Source: Candidatus Nitronereus thalassa
Lineage (GTDB): Bacteria; Nitrospirota; Nitrospiria; Nitrospirales; UBA8639
Length of the DNA stretch: 64,000 bases
Direction of reading: 5' to 3'
Assembly (NCBI RefSeq): GCF_032191465.1
Contig: NZ_JAQOUE010000001.1
Coordinates: 2,759,501 to 2,823,500, forward strand
Shown here: one piece after another, positions 26,569 to 34,743 of the stretch
Position numbering within the stretch: position 1 is the first letter of the stretch
Layout: each line of letters starts with the position of its first letter
The notes under the pieces: generated by a model
Databases searched by the model: none
The model's input: the letters and a program-made list of their open reading frames with translations, nothing else
Told to the model about the DNA's origin: nothing
Made by a program: the position numbers and the translations under genes

Positions 26569-28065
26569 ATGCTTCTCGGGAAATTTGGCAAAAAAGACAG
26601 CAAGGAACAGCAAGGAATACCAATGGATATCGAGGGTTTATCTGCCTCAGCCACTGCTACGAGTGATCCTCCGCCACCAGCATCCATTTATACTGCGCCA
26701 GATTCAACAGCCCCCTTGCTATCCCCACTTCCAACCGAGCCCGAAATAAAAAAACGTCCATTTCCTAACGCCCCCTCGACGATTGAAGAAACGGGCTTAC
26801 CCTCGGAATTGTTGTTCCAGCTTCTTGTTAAAACGCTATTCATCGCGGGAGAACTTACCGAGGCCTCCGCTGGGGCGCAGCTCAAACTTCCCTATTCCGT
26901 GATGAAGGAACTGTTCGCCCTTTTGGGACGCGATAAGCTGGTGGAAGTGCGCGGGCATGGGGAGCCTCTCGGGGTGTTGTATCGATATGGACTGACCGAT
27001 GCCGGGCGTCAACGGGCTCAGGTCTATATGGATGTGAATCGGTATGTCGGCCCGGCTCCGGTTCCCATTGCGCAATATGAAGCCATGGTGCGTAGCCAGC
27101 CGGTTTCAGATCTTCGCATTGATCGCGCAACCGTCGAACAGGCTACCAAGCACTTGGTCTTACCAGCAGAGTCCGTCGAGCAGGTAGGTGAGGCGGTGAA
27201 TTCGGGCTGGGCGATTTTTCTCTATGGCCCTCCAGGTAACGGAAAAACCGTGGTTGCTGAAGCTATTGGACACATGTTGGGGATGGTCGGTGGTGGTGAA
27301 ATTTTCGTGCCGTATGCCATCGAGGTGGATAGCCAGATCATCCAGGTCTTTGACCCGCTTACGCACAAACCGATTGATCCCCACGATGCTTCGCCGCGTT
27401 CGTTGATCGAAGCCAAGGCAGAACATGATACTCGGTGGATTGCGTGCAAGCGTCCGGTGGAATTCGCGGGAGGAGAACTCACCTTGGAAATGTTGGATCT
27501 TACCTTTAATCCTTCGGCGAAATATTACCAGTCACCTCCGCATATCAAGGCTAATGGCGGCGTGTTTCTTATCGATGATTTTGGCCGGCAACTCGTTCGA
27601 CCGAGAGACTTACTAAATCGATGGATTGTGCCGCTGGAAAAACGTGTGGATTATCTCACGTTGCATACCGGAAAAGTGTTCCAAATCCCCTTCGACACCA
27701 TTGTGATTTTTGCGACCAATCTGGAACCGCAAAAGTTGGCCGATGAGGCTTTTCTTCGCCGGATTCGAAATAAGATTTTGGTGAGTGATCCCACACCAGA
27801 CACCTATGCCAAAATTTTCCAGACCATCTGCGAACAGCGGCAGGTGAAATTTGATCCAGGCGCCATGGAGTATTTATTCCGTAACGTGTATCAAAAGCAC
27901 CGCATAAATCTCCGGAGCTGTCACCCTCGAGATTTGATCGATCATATTCTCAGTATCGCCAAATACAATGGCGTGCCTCCAACCCTCGACCGAACCCTTC
28001 TTGATCGAGCGGCCAGAACCTACTTCTTCTTAGGCGAGCTTGACCGCCCACCTGTCCCCTCTTAA
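26569..28065 (+). CDS. AAA ATPase with N-terminal winged-helix-like region
   Basis: A 498-residue protein. Residues 1-75 are low-complexity and Pro-rich, 76-150 look like a winged helix (LLVKTLFIAGELTEASAGAQ, LFALLGRDKLVEVRG), and 200-450 form an AAA domain with Walker A GPPGNGKT (220-227) and Walker B VFLIDDFG (332-339), then a sensor segment FATNLEPQ and RRIRNKILV. The start follows AAGGAG. It lacks a protease, helicase or MoxR partner nearby. The function is unknown; similar ATPases occur as single genes in several environmental phyla. I would not call it MoxR. Confidence 0.8.
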   Translation: MLLGKFGKKDSKEQQGIPMDIEGLSASATATSDPPPPASIYTAPDSTAPLLSPLPTEPEIKKRPFPNAPSTIEETGLPSELLFQLLVKTLFIAGELTEASAGAQLKLPYSVMKELFALLGRDKLVEVRGHGEPLGVLYRYGLTDAGRQRAQVYMDVNRYVGPAPVPIAQYEAMVRSQPVSDLRIDRATVEQATKHLVLPAESVEQVGEAVNSGWAIFLYGPPGNGKTVVAEAIGHMLGMVGGGEIFVPYAIEVDSQIIQVFDPLTHKPIDPHDASPRSLIEAKAEHDTRWIACKRPVEFAGGELTLEMLDLTFNPSAKYYQSPPHIKANGGVFLIDDFGRQLVRPRDLLNRWIVPLEKRVDYLTLHTGKVFQIPFDTIVIFATNLEPQKLADEAFLRRIRNKILVSDPTPDTYAKIFQTICEQRQVKFDPGAMEYLFRNVYQKHRINLRSCHPRDLIDHILSIAKYNGVPPTLDRTLLDRAARTYFFLGELDRPPVPS

Positions 28066-28067
28066 TC

Positions 28068-28235
28068 CGTATCTCGATCTTCGTATTTCGTATCTCGTAA
28101 AGGAAGCGACCCATCTTGTGCGTTTACGTCAGAGCTTGCTTTTGGGGCGAGCTCTACGGCTCCCCGATCCAAAAGTGTAAATAGTATCTCGTCGGGTTTA
28201 TGCTTTTTAACGAAATACCAGATACGAAGGTCGTC
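28068..28235. repeat. Palindromic intergenic repeat, family A, copy 3
   Basis: CGTATCTCGATCTTCGTATT followed by TCGTATCTCGT at 28069-28100 faces ACGAAATACCAGATACGAAG at 28210-28229, with a further AGTATCTCGTC at 28180-28190. About 80 bases of unrelated sequence lie in the middle. Compared with copies at 1 and 3 kb the arms are longer and further apart. Confidence 0.7.
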
Positions 28236-28321
28236 GTCTGGTCTCCTTACCCCATTCGTGATACAAAGAATCCTACATTGTCTTAATATGTTGTGGTTTG
28301 GTGTCAATGGAGGAACTGGCG

Positions 28322-29272
28322 ATGAAGGCAATAGCCATTCAGGCGTTTGGGGGTCGGGACAAACTTGAATTGATGGATCTTCCTATTCCCGCGGTTGGGC
28401 CGCATGACGTTCGAGTCAGGGTCAAGGCTGCAGGCGTGAATCCCGTCGACTGGAAAATTCGTGAAGGGTTTTTACGGGACCTGATCCCCTATGAATTTCC
28501 GATCATACTAGGATGGGACGTGGCTGGGGTGATCGATCAAATTGGAAATGAGGCACCGATTCATCAAATTGGCGATGAAGTGTATGCGTATTGCCGTTTG
28601 CCGGTAATTCAGCATGGTTCCTATGCTGAGTATATTGTCTTGCCAGCCAACATCGTAGCCAAAAAACCCACGAGCCTGTCGTTTATTCAAGCGGCTTCCA
28701 TTCCCCTTGCGGCCCTCACTGCGTATCAATCGTTATTCGATGCTGGTGGGTTAGAGCGAGGACAAACCGTCTTGATTCATGCGGCCGCGGGAGGGGTCGG
28801 CGGGTTTGCCGTGCAACTCGCGAAACATCGTGGCGCCACCGTGATTGGGACAGCAAGTCCATCCAATCATGACTATCTTCTCGGGTTGGGGGCTGATCGG
28901 GTTATTGATTATGGGACGCAGGATTTTCGGCAGGTGATTCGAGAGTGGTATCCTTCGGGAATTGATCTTGTCTATGATTGCGTGGGCGGGGAGGTATTGG
29001 AACAAAGCGTAGAAGTCCTCAACTCTACCGGATGCCTCGTGACCATTGTGGAGCCGGGTCGAGCTGAAAACATGAAAGAGCAAGGTCACAACGTGCGTTT
29101 CGTGTTTGTGGCTCCCAATGCTTACCAACTTGATGAGTTGACAAAGATGGCCGATCAAGGCCAATTGCACACCCATGTGGCTAGCACGTTCCCTCTTGAG
29201 CAAGCGGCACAAGCCCATGAAATTCTCGAAGGCCAGCATGTACAAGGGAAGTTGGTACTGACTGTCGGGTGA
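28322..29272 (+). CDS. NAD(P)H-quinone/enone oxidoreductase, zinc-independent medium-chain family
   Basis: A 316-residue medium-chain reductase starting MKAIAIQAFGGRDKLELMDL. It has the GroES-like domain with VKAAGVNPVDWKIREG, and the cofactor site LIHAAAGGVGGFAVQLAKHRG with AAAGGVGG. The structural zinc cysteines are absent, placing it with quinone oxidoreductases/enoyl reductases. It would use NADPH to reduce quinones or alpha,beta-unsaturated carbonyls. The ATG at 28322 follows GGAGGA at correct distance; earlier in-frame starts overlap that site. Confidence 0.88.
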   Translation: MKAIAIQAFGGRDKLELMDLPIPAVGPHDVRVRVKAAGVNPVDWKIREGFLRDLIPYEFPIILGWDVAGVIDQIGNEAPIHQIGDEVYAYCRLPVIQHGSYAEYIVLPANIVAKKPTSLSFIQAASIPLAALTAYQSLFDAGGLERGQTVLIHAAAGGVGGFAVQLAKHRGATVIGTASPSNHDYLLGLGADRVIDYGTQDFRQVIREWYPSGIDLVYDCVGGEVLEQSVEVLNSTGCLVTIVEPGRAENMKEQGHNVRFVFVAPNAYQLDELTKMADQGQLHTHVASTFPLEQAAQAHEILEGQHVQGKLVLTVG

Positions 29273-29420
29273 TGCGTATCTTGTATTTCGTATCTCGTGA
29301 AAGGACAAAAGGAAACTTTGTTTAGGTTATACTTTTAAAACTCCTCCCTTCTGTTAATCCTCTGGAACTGAAGGTCGTATACGTCTTCGTTGCAAAGACG
29401 AAATACGAGATACGAACGAC
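29273..29420. repeat. Palindromic intergenic repeat, family A, copy 4
   Basis: GCGTATCTTGTATTTCGTAT with CTCGTG (29274-29299) faces GACGAAATACGAGATACGAA (29397-29416) across about 100 bases. The arms pair nearly perfectly. The right arm lies just before the nuclease gene, and an upstream in-frame start of that gene is read from it. Confidence 0.7.
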
Positions 29421-29464
29421 TCCTGGTGTTTTTTTTCATATGTCTCGCCATGTGTTTGCGTACC

Positions 29465-30943
29465 ATGAAAACCATCACCGCCCAAGACCTCTATAACCTC
29501 ACCAAATGCCATCATCGGGTATATCTGGATTCCAATGGCAATCCTCAGGAAAAGGGGGAAGTTGGATCATTCGTGAAACTCTTGTGGGAATTAGGGTTGC
29601 AGACGGAACGTGAGTATATCGAGAGCCTTGGCGAGATGCCGGTGGTGGATTTGGGAATCCTTTCGGTGGAGCAGGGATTTCAGGAAACCTTGCGCTTGAT
29701 GAAAGAGGGCGTTCCATTGATTTATCAGGGTTGCCTGATCGATGGCCCCTATGTCGGGCGTCCGGATTTGCTGTTCAAGCGTGATGAGGGAGAGTCCCGT
29801 TTCGGACCCTATCTCTACGAAGCGATCGATATTAAAGCGGGAAAAGGTTGGGAAGGCGGAGAGGGGCGGAAGCCAAAGTTCAAAGAACATTATGCGTTTC
29901 AGATTATGTTCTATCGAATGCTGCTGGAACGGATTCAAGGAGCGGTGGTTGCTGAGGGGCGGATCATCAATGTGGATAAACAAATTGAAGCCTTTGATCC
30001 CATGAGTTTTGCTTTGCCCTTTCAGTCTGCCCTAGAGGAGGCTACCCAACTTGTCTATGGGCAAGAAACGTCTGAGCCGGTCTTAGGGAGCCAGTGTCTT
30101 CTATGTGAATGGTTTGGGCGCTGTCATCGGTGGGTCAAAACGCATGATGATCCTTCAGGCCTCTTCTTTGTGGGGAAGCAGAAGTTTCGTCTGAAGGAAG
30201 TCGGTCTTCGGACGATCCATGATATTGCCAAGATGGAGGTGAGCCATTATCTCAGCCCAGCGAATAAAATTCCTCGGATGGGAGAAAAGGCCTTAACACG
30301 GATGAAACAACGGGCTGGTATTATGTTGTCTGGGAAACCTTGGGTTCGACAAGGGTATTTCTTCCCTCAGACGGCGCGAGACATTTATTTTGATATTGAA
30401 GATGACCCGACTCAAGGCCTCACCTATCTGTTTGGTCTGGCGATCCATGATCACACCGGTCCCCCCGTCTTTCGGTATTTCGTGGCGCGAGATCCTACGG
30501 AAGAAGAACAAACCGTTCGGGCATTTTGGGAGTTTATCGCTTCCGCCGGCGATGTCACGTATTATGTCTACTCGCATAAGGAGCGCAGTTCGTTGCGGCA
30601 GTTGATGGAGCGGTATGAATTGGACCCCGATGTCTTCACAACGTATGTGGAACGAGAGTATGATCTGTATTCTGATTTGATCGTGAACTACTCTGATTGG
30701 CCTACCTTCTCCTACAGTATTAAGCAGATTGCGAAGCATATTGGGTTTCATTGGCGTGACACTGATCCTTCCGGAGCGAATTCCATTGCCTGGTATAACG
30801 AATATTTGGCACATCCAGAACAGGAACACCTTTTGACCCGGATCCTTCAATATAATGAGGACGATTGTTTGGCAATGCTGGCGATAAAACAATTTTTTGA
30901 ACGTAAGGCCCAAGAAGCTCAACCTGAAAACGAACGATGTTGA
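29465..30943 (+). CDS. TM0106-type RecB-like nuclease
   Basis: A 492-residue protein. The N-terminal half is a RecB/PD-(D/E)XK nuclease of the TM0106 type, with YVGRPDLLFK and the EAIDIKAGKG motif. Cys15 (KCHHRVYL) and a C-terminal trio in CLLCEWFGRC resemble the four Fe-S cysteines of Cas4/AddB. The C-terminal half is an RNase H-like 3'-5' exonuclease domain with YFDIEDDP and YNEDDCLA. The domain order recurs in standalone bacterial proteins that lack helicase fusion. Its role is unassigned, likely in DNA or RNA processing. No CRISPR array or cas gene is nearby. The start at 29465 avoids the repeat-derived extension. Confidence 0.85.
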   Translation: MKTITAQDLYNLTKCHHRVYLDSNGNPQEKGEVGSFVKLLWELGLQTEREYIESLGEMPVVDLGILSVEQGFQETLRLMKEGVPLIYQGCLIDGPYVGRPDLLFKRDEGESRFGPYLYEAIDIKAGKGWEGGEGRKPKFKEHYAFQIMFYRMLLERIQGAVVAEGRIINVDKQIEAFDPMSFALPFQSALEEATQLVYGQETSEPVLGSQCLLCEWFGRCHRWVKTHDDPSGLFFVGKQKFRLKEVGLRTIHDIAKMEVSHYLSPANKIPRMGEKALTRMKQRAGIMLSGKPWVRQGYFFPQTARDIYFDIEDDPTQGLTYLFGLAIHDHTGPPVFRYFVARDPTEEEQTVRAFWEFIASAGDVTYYVYSHKERSSLRQLMERYELDPDVFTTYVEREYDLYSDLIVNYSDWPTFSYSIKQIAKHIGFHWRDTDPSGANSIAWYNEYLAHPEQEHLLTRILQYNEDDCLAMLAIKQFFERKAQEAQPENERC

Positions 30944-30971
30944 ACGCCAGATCACAAGGAGCAAAGAAGAT

Positions 30972-31661
30972 ATGGCCCTGAAAGCCTTAATTGTCGATGA
31001 TGAACAGGCCATTGTGGATTTAGTACGTTTCCATCTAGAAAAGGAAGGGATGGCCTGTTTTGAGGCGGCGAATGGCGAAAAGGCACTTCAATTGGCTCGT
31101 GAGCATCGTCCTGACTTGATGGTGCTGGACTTGATGCTTCCAGGAGTCGATGGTCTGGAGATATGCCGACTCTTGCGTCGGGATCAAAACACGGCGTCCA
31201 TCGCGATTATCATGCTCACCGCGAAAGCAGAGGAAGTGGATCGAATCGTGGGATTAGAAATGGGGGCGGATGATTATGTGGTCAAGCCCTTTAGTCCTCG
31301 TGAATTGGTCGCGCGCGTCAAAGCAGTGTTGCGGCGAGGTCAGGTGCCATCGACAGATGTGGTTCAGCGATTGGGTGAGTTGGAAGTAGACGAGGCGAAG
31401 CGTCAGGTTCGCGTGGGGAACGTCCCTGTTGAGTTGACGGTCAAAGAATTTGACTTGTTGTGCGCCTTGATTCGTGCCAAGGGACGAGTCCTGAATCGTG
31501 AGCAAATTTTAGAATCTGTTTGGGGGTATGCGAATGCCGTGGATATTGAATCCCGAACCATTGATGTGCACATTCGGCGGCTTCGTGAAAAGTTGGGTCA
31601 AGAAAGTCAACGTGTGGTGACAGTCAAAGGCGTAGGCTATCGCTTTGAGGTAGAGGGGTAA
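30972..31661 (+). CDS. phoB: Phosphate regulon response regulator
   Basis: A 229-residue OmpR/PhoB-type regulator. The receiver has the acidic pair in LIVDDEQ, the phosphoacceptor Asp in LMVLDLMLPGVDG, LTAKAEE and the conserved Lys in VVKPFSPREL. The C-terminal winged helix contains LTVKEFDLL and RTIDVHIRRLREKLG. The ATG follows AAGGAG. It is two bases ahead of phoR and three genes ahead of pstS, which identifies it as PhoB or PhoP, the activator of phosphate starvation genes. Confidence 0.9.
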   Translation: MALKALIVDDEQAIVDLVRFHLEKEGMACFEAANGEKALQLAREHRPDLMVLDLMLPGVDGLEICRLLRRDQNTASIAIIMLTAKAEEVDRIVGLEMGADDYVVKPFSPRELVARVKAVLRRGQVPSTDVVQRLGELEVDEAKRQVRVGNVPVELTVKEFDLLCALIRAKGRVLNREQILESVWGYANAVDIESRTIDVHIRRLREKLGQESQRVVTVKGVGYRFEVEG

Positions 31662-31663
31662 CG

Positions 31664-33076
31664 TTGGGGGTGAGGAAACAGGAACGGCCAAAAGGGTTGT
31701 CTTCCACGTTGGCTTATTGGTTTGTCTTTATGATGGCTCTCGGTTTGGGAGCCATGGCTTTGTTAAGTTGGGTGAGTTCAACTTCCTTGGGATGGGGTGT
31801 CGGTCTTTGCGTTATAGTGGTGACGGCTTTCATCTTGGCAAAATGGTTGAGTCGCCGGGTCCTTGGCCCGGTCTGGGAGTTGCAAGGTGTTGCTGGCACT
31901 TTACTTAAGCGATGGGGATTTGAGCCAGAACGGCGAGATGATTTAGGGAACCTCACCAACCAATTGGTTCAACTGACGTCCATGTCCAAGGCACGTATTC
32001 AGGAATTGGAATTGGAATGTGCCAAGGTCGGGGCAGTGTTGGATAGTATGGTCGAGGGTGTGATTGCGCTGGACCGTCAGGGTCGGGTGATATTGATGAA
32101 CCCTTCGGCTCGGCGCATTCTGGACCTGGATGAGGAGCCCGTGGCTGGCCAATCGTTATTGGAAGTGATTCGGAACCGCGGGTTGTCGGACCTCGTCGAG
32201 GTATGTCGGACCTTAAAGCCTAACGAACAATGTAGCCGTGAAGTGGAGTTGCAGCTCCCAGCTCATAGGATTTTGGAAGTGAATGCCATGCCGCTGCCAG
32301 AGACGAAGGGGATTGTCATTGTCTTTCATGATATTTCCGAAGTGCGTCGATTGGAGCAAGTGCGAGCGGAATTTGTCGCGAATGTCTCACACGAGTTGAG
32401 AACCCCATTGACGGCAATCAAAGGATATTTAGAAACATTACTTGATGACACTCCAGTAGAACCGGCCACGCATCGTCGGTTTCTTGAGATTGCGCATACC
32501 CAAGCGGATCGCTTGAGTCGACTGATCAGTGATCTCTCTCGTCTTTCCGATATTGAAACCGGAAAAGTAGTGCTTCATTTTCGAGCCGTGGGGTTGCGAG
32601 AATTTGTTCAAGACCTCTTCGCTATCTTTGAAAATGAAGCCGGCAAAAGGGGCATTATCCTCAACAATGAAGTGCCAGATACCATAAGCGTGTGGGCTGA
32701 CCGGGATCGTCTTTCGCAAATTTTTGTGAATCTCATAGATAATGCCCTGAAATATACGCCGGAGGGAGGCAGGGTATCGTTTCAAGCTTGTGAGCGCAGA
32801 CATGGGGTTGCCGGGCTCCAAATCATTGATACTGGCCAGGGCATTCCCCCTTCCGATATTTCCCGAATTACCGAACGCTTTTATCGCGTGGATAAAGCCC
32901 GATCTCGTGACCAGGGGGGCTCTGGATTAGGGTTGGCCATTGTCAAGCATCTCGTTCAGTTGCATGGTGGTTCCCTTCGTATTGAGAGCGTCATGGGAAA
33001 AGGGACGACGGTGGATATCGAATTGCCCGTCAAGGCCTTTCATCCTCTCTCGATAAAGTCTTGCGAGACTGTTTAG
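31664..33076 (+). CDS. phoR: Phosphate sensor histidine kinase
   Basis: A 470-residue PhoR-type kinase. Two membrane segments near the N-terminus (LAYWFVFMMALGLGAMALLS; LCVIVVTAFILAKWLSRRVL) leave almost no periplasmic domain. A PAS domain follows (MVEGVIALDRQGRVILMNPS), then HisKA with the phosphoacceptor in ANVSHELRTPLTAIKGYL, then the ATPase with NLIDNALKYTPEGG and GSGLGLAIVKHL. The lack of a periplasmic sensor fits PhoR, which senses through PstSCAB/PhoU. The start is TTG at 31664 or GTG at 31670; both are non-ATG. Confidence 0.9.
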   Translation: MGVRKQERPKGLSSTLAYWFVFMMALGLGAMALLSWVSSTSLGWGVGLCVIVVTAFILAKWLSRRVLGPVWELQGVAGTLLKRWGFEPERRDDLGNLTNQLVQLTSMSKARIQELELECAKVGAVLDSMVEGVIALDRQGRVILMNPSARRILDLDEEPVAGQSLLEVIRNRGLSDLVEVCRTLKPNEQCSREVELQLPAHRILEVNAMPLPETKGIVIVFHDISEVRRLEQVRAEFVANVSHELRTPLTAIKGYLETLLDDTPVEPATHRRFLEIAHTQADRLSRLISDLSRLSDIETGKVVLHFRAVGLREFVQDLFAIFENEAGKRGIILNNEVPDTISVWADRDRLSQIFVNLIDNALKYTPEGGRVSFQACERRHGVAGLQIIDTGQGIPPSDISRITERFYRVDKARSRDQGGSGLGLAIVKHLVQLHGGSLRIESVMGKGTTVDIELPVKAFHPLSIKSCETV

Positions 33077-33148
33077 CCACCCCGCTGGATATTTTTTTAT
33101 CTTTCCAGTCTCGAAGCCATAAGATCCCCTCCTTCCCTATTCGAAAAT

Positions 33149-33176
33149 TTACCTTTCCGTAACTGGAACACCATGT
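33149..33176 (+). promoter_or_regulatory. Pho box candidate 1
   Basis: TTTACC (33149-33154) and GTAACT (33160-33165) are separated by five bases, and the following step lands on ACCATG (33171). The 11-base periodicity matches the other boxes, but the third repeat is poor. It lies about 100 bases before the small gene at 33276. Confidence 0.5.
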
Positions 33177-33275
33177 TTTTGCAACACAAGGTTGCTACTG
33201 TTTTTCAAACAGCGTGAAAACAAAATTACTAAACCCCAATACTGAGCGTCGCAAACTACATACACAGGGATCAGG

Positions 33276-33497
33276 GTGAGAACTCCATCGCCAGCCAATC
33301 TTCAGCTCCAAGGCTCATTGATGAATTGGTTACAATCTGGCCAATCGCAGCGTATCCAGGATGTGGTCGAGGCTTTTCCTGAATGCAAATGGTCTGAGAT
33401 ATTTGAGGCAATTGATGACTTGAATCAAACCCGACGGGTTTTGTTAAGGATTTCTGGGTCTGAGGTAGAGTTGCGAGCGTTTTCGCACAAAAATTGA
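33276..33497 (+). CDS. Small hypothetical protein between phoR and pstS
   Basis: 73 residues from a GTG start: MRTPSPANLQLQGSLMNWLQ, then VVEAFPECKWSEIFEAIDDL and RRVLLRISGSEVELRAF. The helix-helix-strand-strand pattern resembles a small winged helix (repressor-like) fold, but no family is recognised. It follows a Pho box candidate and precedes the pstS box, so it may be co-regulated by phosphate starvation. Confidence 0.55.
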   Translation: MRTPSPANLQLQGSLMNWLQSGQSQRIQDVVEAFPECKWSEIFEAIDDLNQTRRVLLRISGSEVELRAFSHKN

Positions 33498-33538
33498 CCT
33501 TTGTTACTTATGAAGGCCTTGTGGGCTGGTCCCCTCAG

Positions 33539-33566
33539 TTAACAGCTTCGTAACATGGCTTTTACC
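33539..33566 (+). promoter_or_regulatory. Pho box of pstS
   Basis: Three hexamers with exact 11-base periodicity: TTAACA (33539-33544), GTAACA (33550-33555), TTTACC (33561-33566). This is the direct-repeat geometry bound by PhoB/PhoP dimers. It ends about 70 bases before the pstS ATG. Confidence 0.72.
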
Positions 33567-33634
33567 CAAAGGAAACATTGAAGGATTAACATTATCAGCC
33601 CCGATAACCAACGGGTGAAATTGGAGGAGGATCG

Positions 33635-34642
33635 ATGCAAAGTCAAAATTTTCAGCGAAGTCATCACAAATTGAAATATGCGATCGCGATAATTTTTTCT
33701 GTCACGTTTTGCATGGGATCTACGGCCTTTGCGGATTCGGACTCAATGGTGGATCCCCAATGGAAATCTTATGCCAGGGTGAGTGGGATTTCTGGGAATT
33801 TAAATAGCATTGGTTCGGATACCTTGAATAATCTCATGACCTTGTGGGCGGAGGGATTTCGTAAAGAATATCCTAATGTAAAGATTCAGATTGAAGGAAA
33901 AGGATCAAGCACGGCACCACCGGCCTTGATTGAAGGGACCGCACAGTTGGGTCCGATGTCCCGAAAGATGAAAGACAAGGAAATGGATAAGTTCGAGGCG
34001 AAGTTTGGGTATAAACCTACCGCCTTTCCTGTGGCGGTGGATGCTTTGGCTGTCTATGTGAACAAAGATAATCCCATACAGGGTTTGAGTATGGAAGAAG
34101 TCGATTCGATTTTTTCGAAAACTCGGCGAAGAGGACATCGCGTGGATATTGATACCTGGGGTAAGGCTGGGTTAAATGGCCCCTGGAAGAATGTGACAGT
34201 AAGTCTCTATGGAAGAAATTCTGCTTCTGGGACTTATGGGTTCTTTAAGAAAAAGGTTCTGAACAAAGGGGATTATAAAGATCAAGTGAAGGAACAACCT
34301 GGATCGGCCTCGGTCGTGCAAGGGATCACTGAGGATCGTGGCGGCATTGGCTATAGCGGAATTGGCTACCGAACCTCAGGAGTTCGGGCTATTCCCTTAT
34401 CCGCAAAATCCGGAGAACCATTTTATGATCCCACCTTTCTCAACGCTTCATCGGGAAAATATCCACTGGCTCGGTTCCTCTATGTGTACGTGAATAAGGC
34501 ACCAGGGAAACCATTGCCTCCATTGACCAAGGAGTTTTTACATTATGTCTATAGTCAGCAAGGGCAGATGGTCGTGATTAAGGACGGCTATTTTCCCTTA
34601 CCTCAGAAACTCATGGATAAAAAGTTGACGGAAATGAATTAA
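33635..34642 (+). CDS. pstS: Phosphate-binding protein of the phosphate ABC importer
   Basis: A 335-residue periplasmic binding protein. A signal peptide (KYAIAIIFSVTFCMGSTAFA) precedes the mature domain. Phosphate-binding elements include GSDTLNNLMTLWAEGF, GSSTAPPALIEGTAQLGPMS and YGRNSASGTYGFF. The start follows GGAGGAGG. The protein captures phosphate and delivers it to PstC/PstA. It is not a lipoprotein, unlike the second PstS at 57200. A strong terminator follows, which should make pstS more abundant than the permease genes. Confidence 0.93.
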   Translation: MQSQNFQRSHHKLKYAIAIIFSVTFCMGSTAFADSDSMVDPQWKSYARVSGISGNLNSIGSDTLNNLMTLWAEGFRKEYPNVKIQIEGKGSSTAPPALIEGTAQLGPMSRKMKDKEMDKFEAKFGYKPTAFPVAVDALAVYVNKDNPIQGLSMEEVDSIFSKTRRRGHRVDIDTWGKAGLNGPWKNVTVSLYGRNSASGTYGFFKKKVLNKGDYKDQVKEQPGSASVVQGITEDRGGIGYSGIGYRTSGVRAIPLSAKSGEPFYDPTFLNASSGKYPLARFLYVYVNKAPGKPLPPLTKEFLHYVYSQQGQMVVIKDGYFPLPQKLMDKKLTEMN

Positions 34643-34676
34643 TCGGCGTTCCGCCATAATGGACCGCCAATATTTT

Positions 34677-34719
34677 AAGCCATGCCCGAAGGTTCTTCTT
34701 GGATCGGGCATGGCTTTTT
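34677..34719 (+). terminator. Intraoperonic terminator between pstS and pstC
   Basis: AAGCCATGCCCGA (34677-34689) pairs perfectly with TCGGGCATGGCTT (34704-34716) and is followed by T5. The position after pstS fits partial termination giving excess binding protein over permease. An apparent pstC start at 34699 lies in its loop. Confidence 0.85.
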
Positions 34720-34743
34720 CCCTTTGATCCGCGACATAAAAAA

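Noticed and set aside
29465-30943. Possible Cas4 or CRISPR locus
   Set aside because: The nuclease resembles Cas4 only in its cysteine layout; there are no repeats-spacers or cas genes in the window.
33085-33108. Inverted repeat CTGGA/TCCAG after phoR as terminator
   Set aside because: The T-run is inside the loop rather than after the stem, so it does not work as a terminator.
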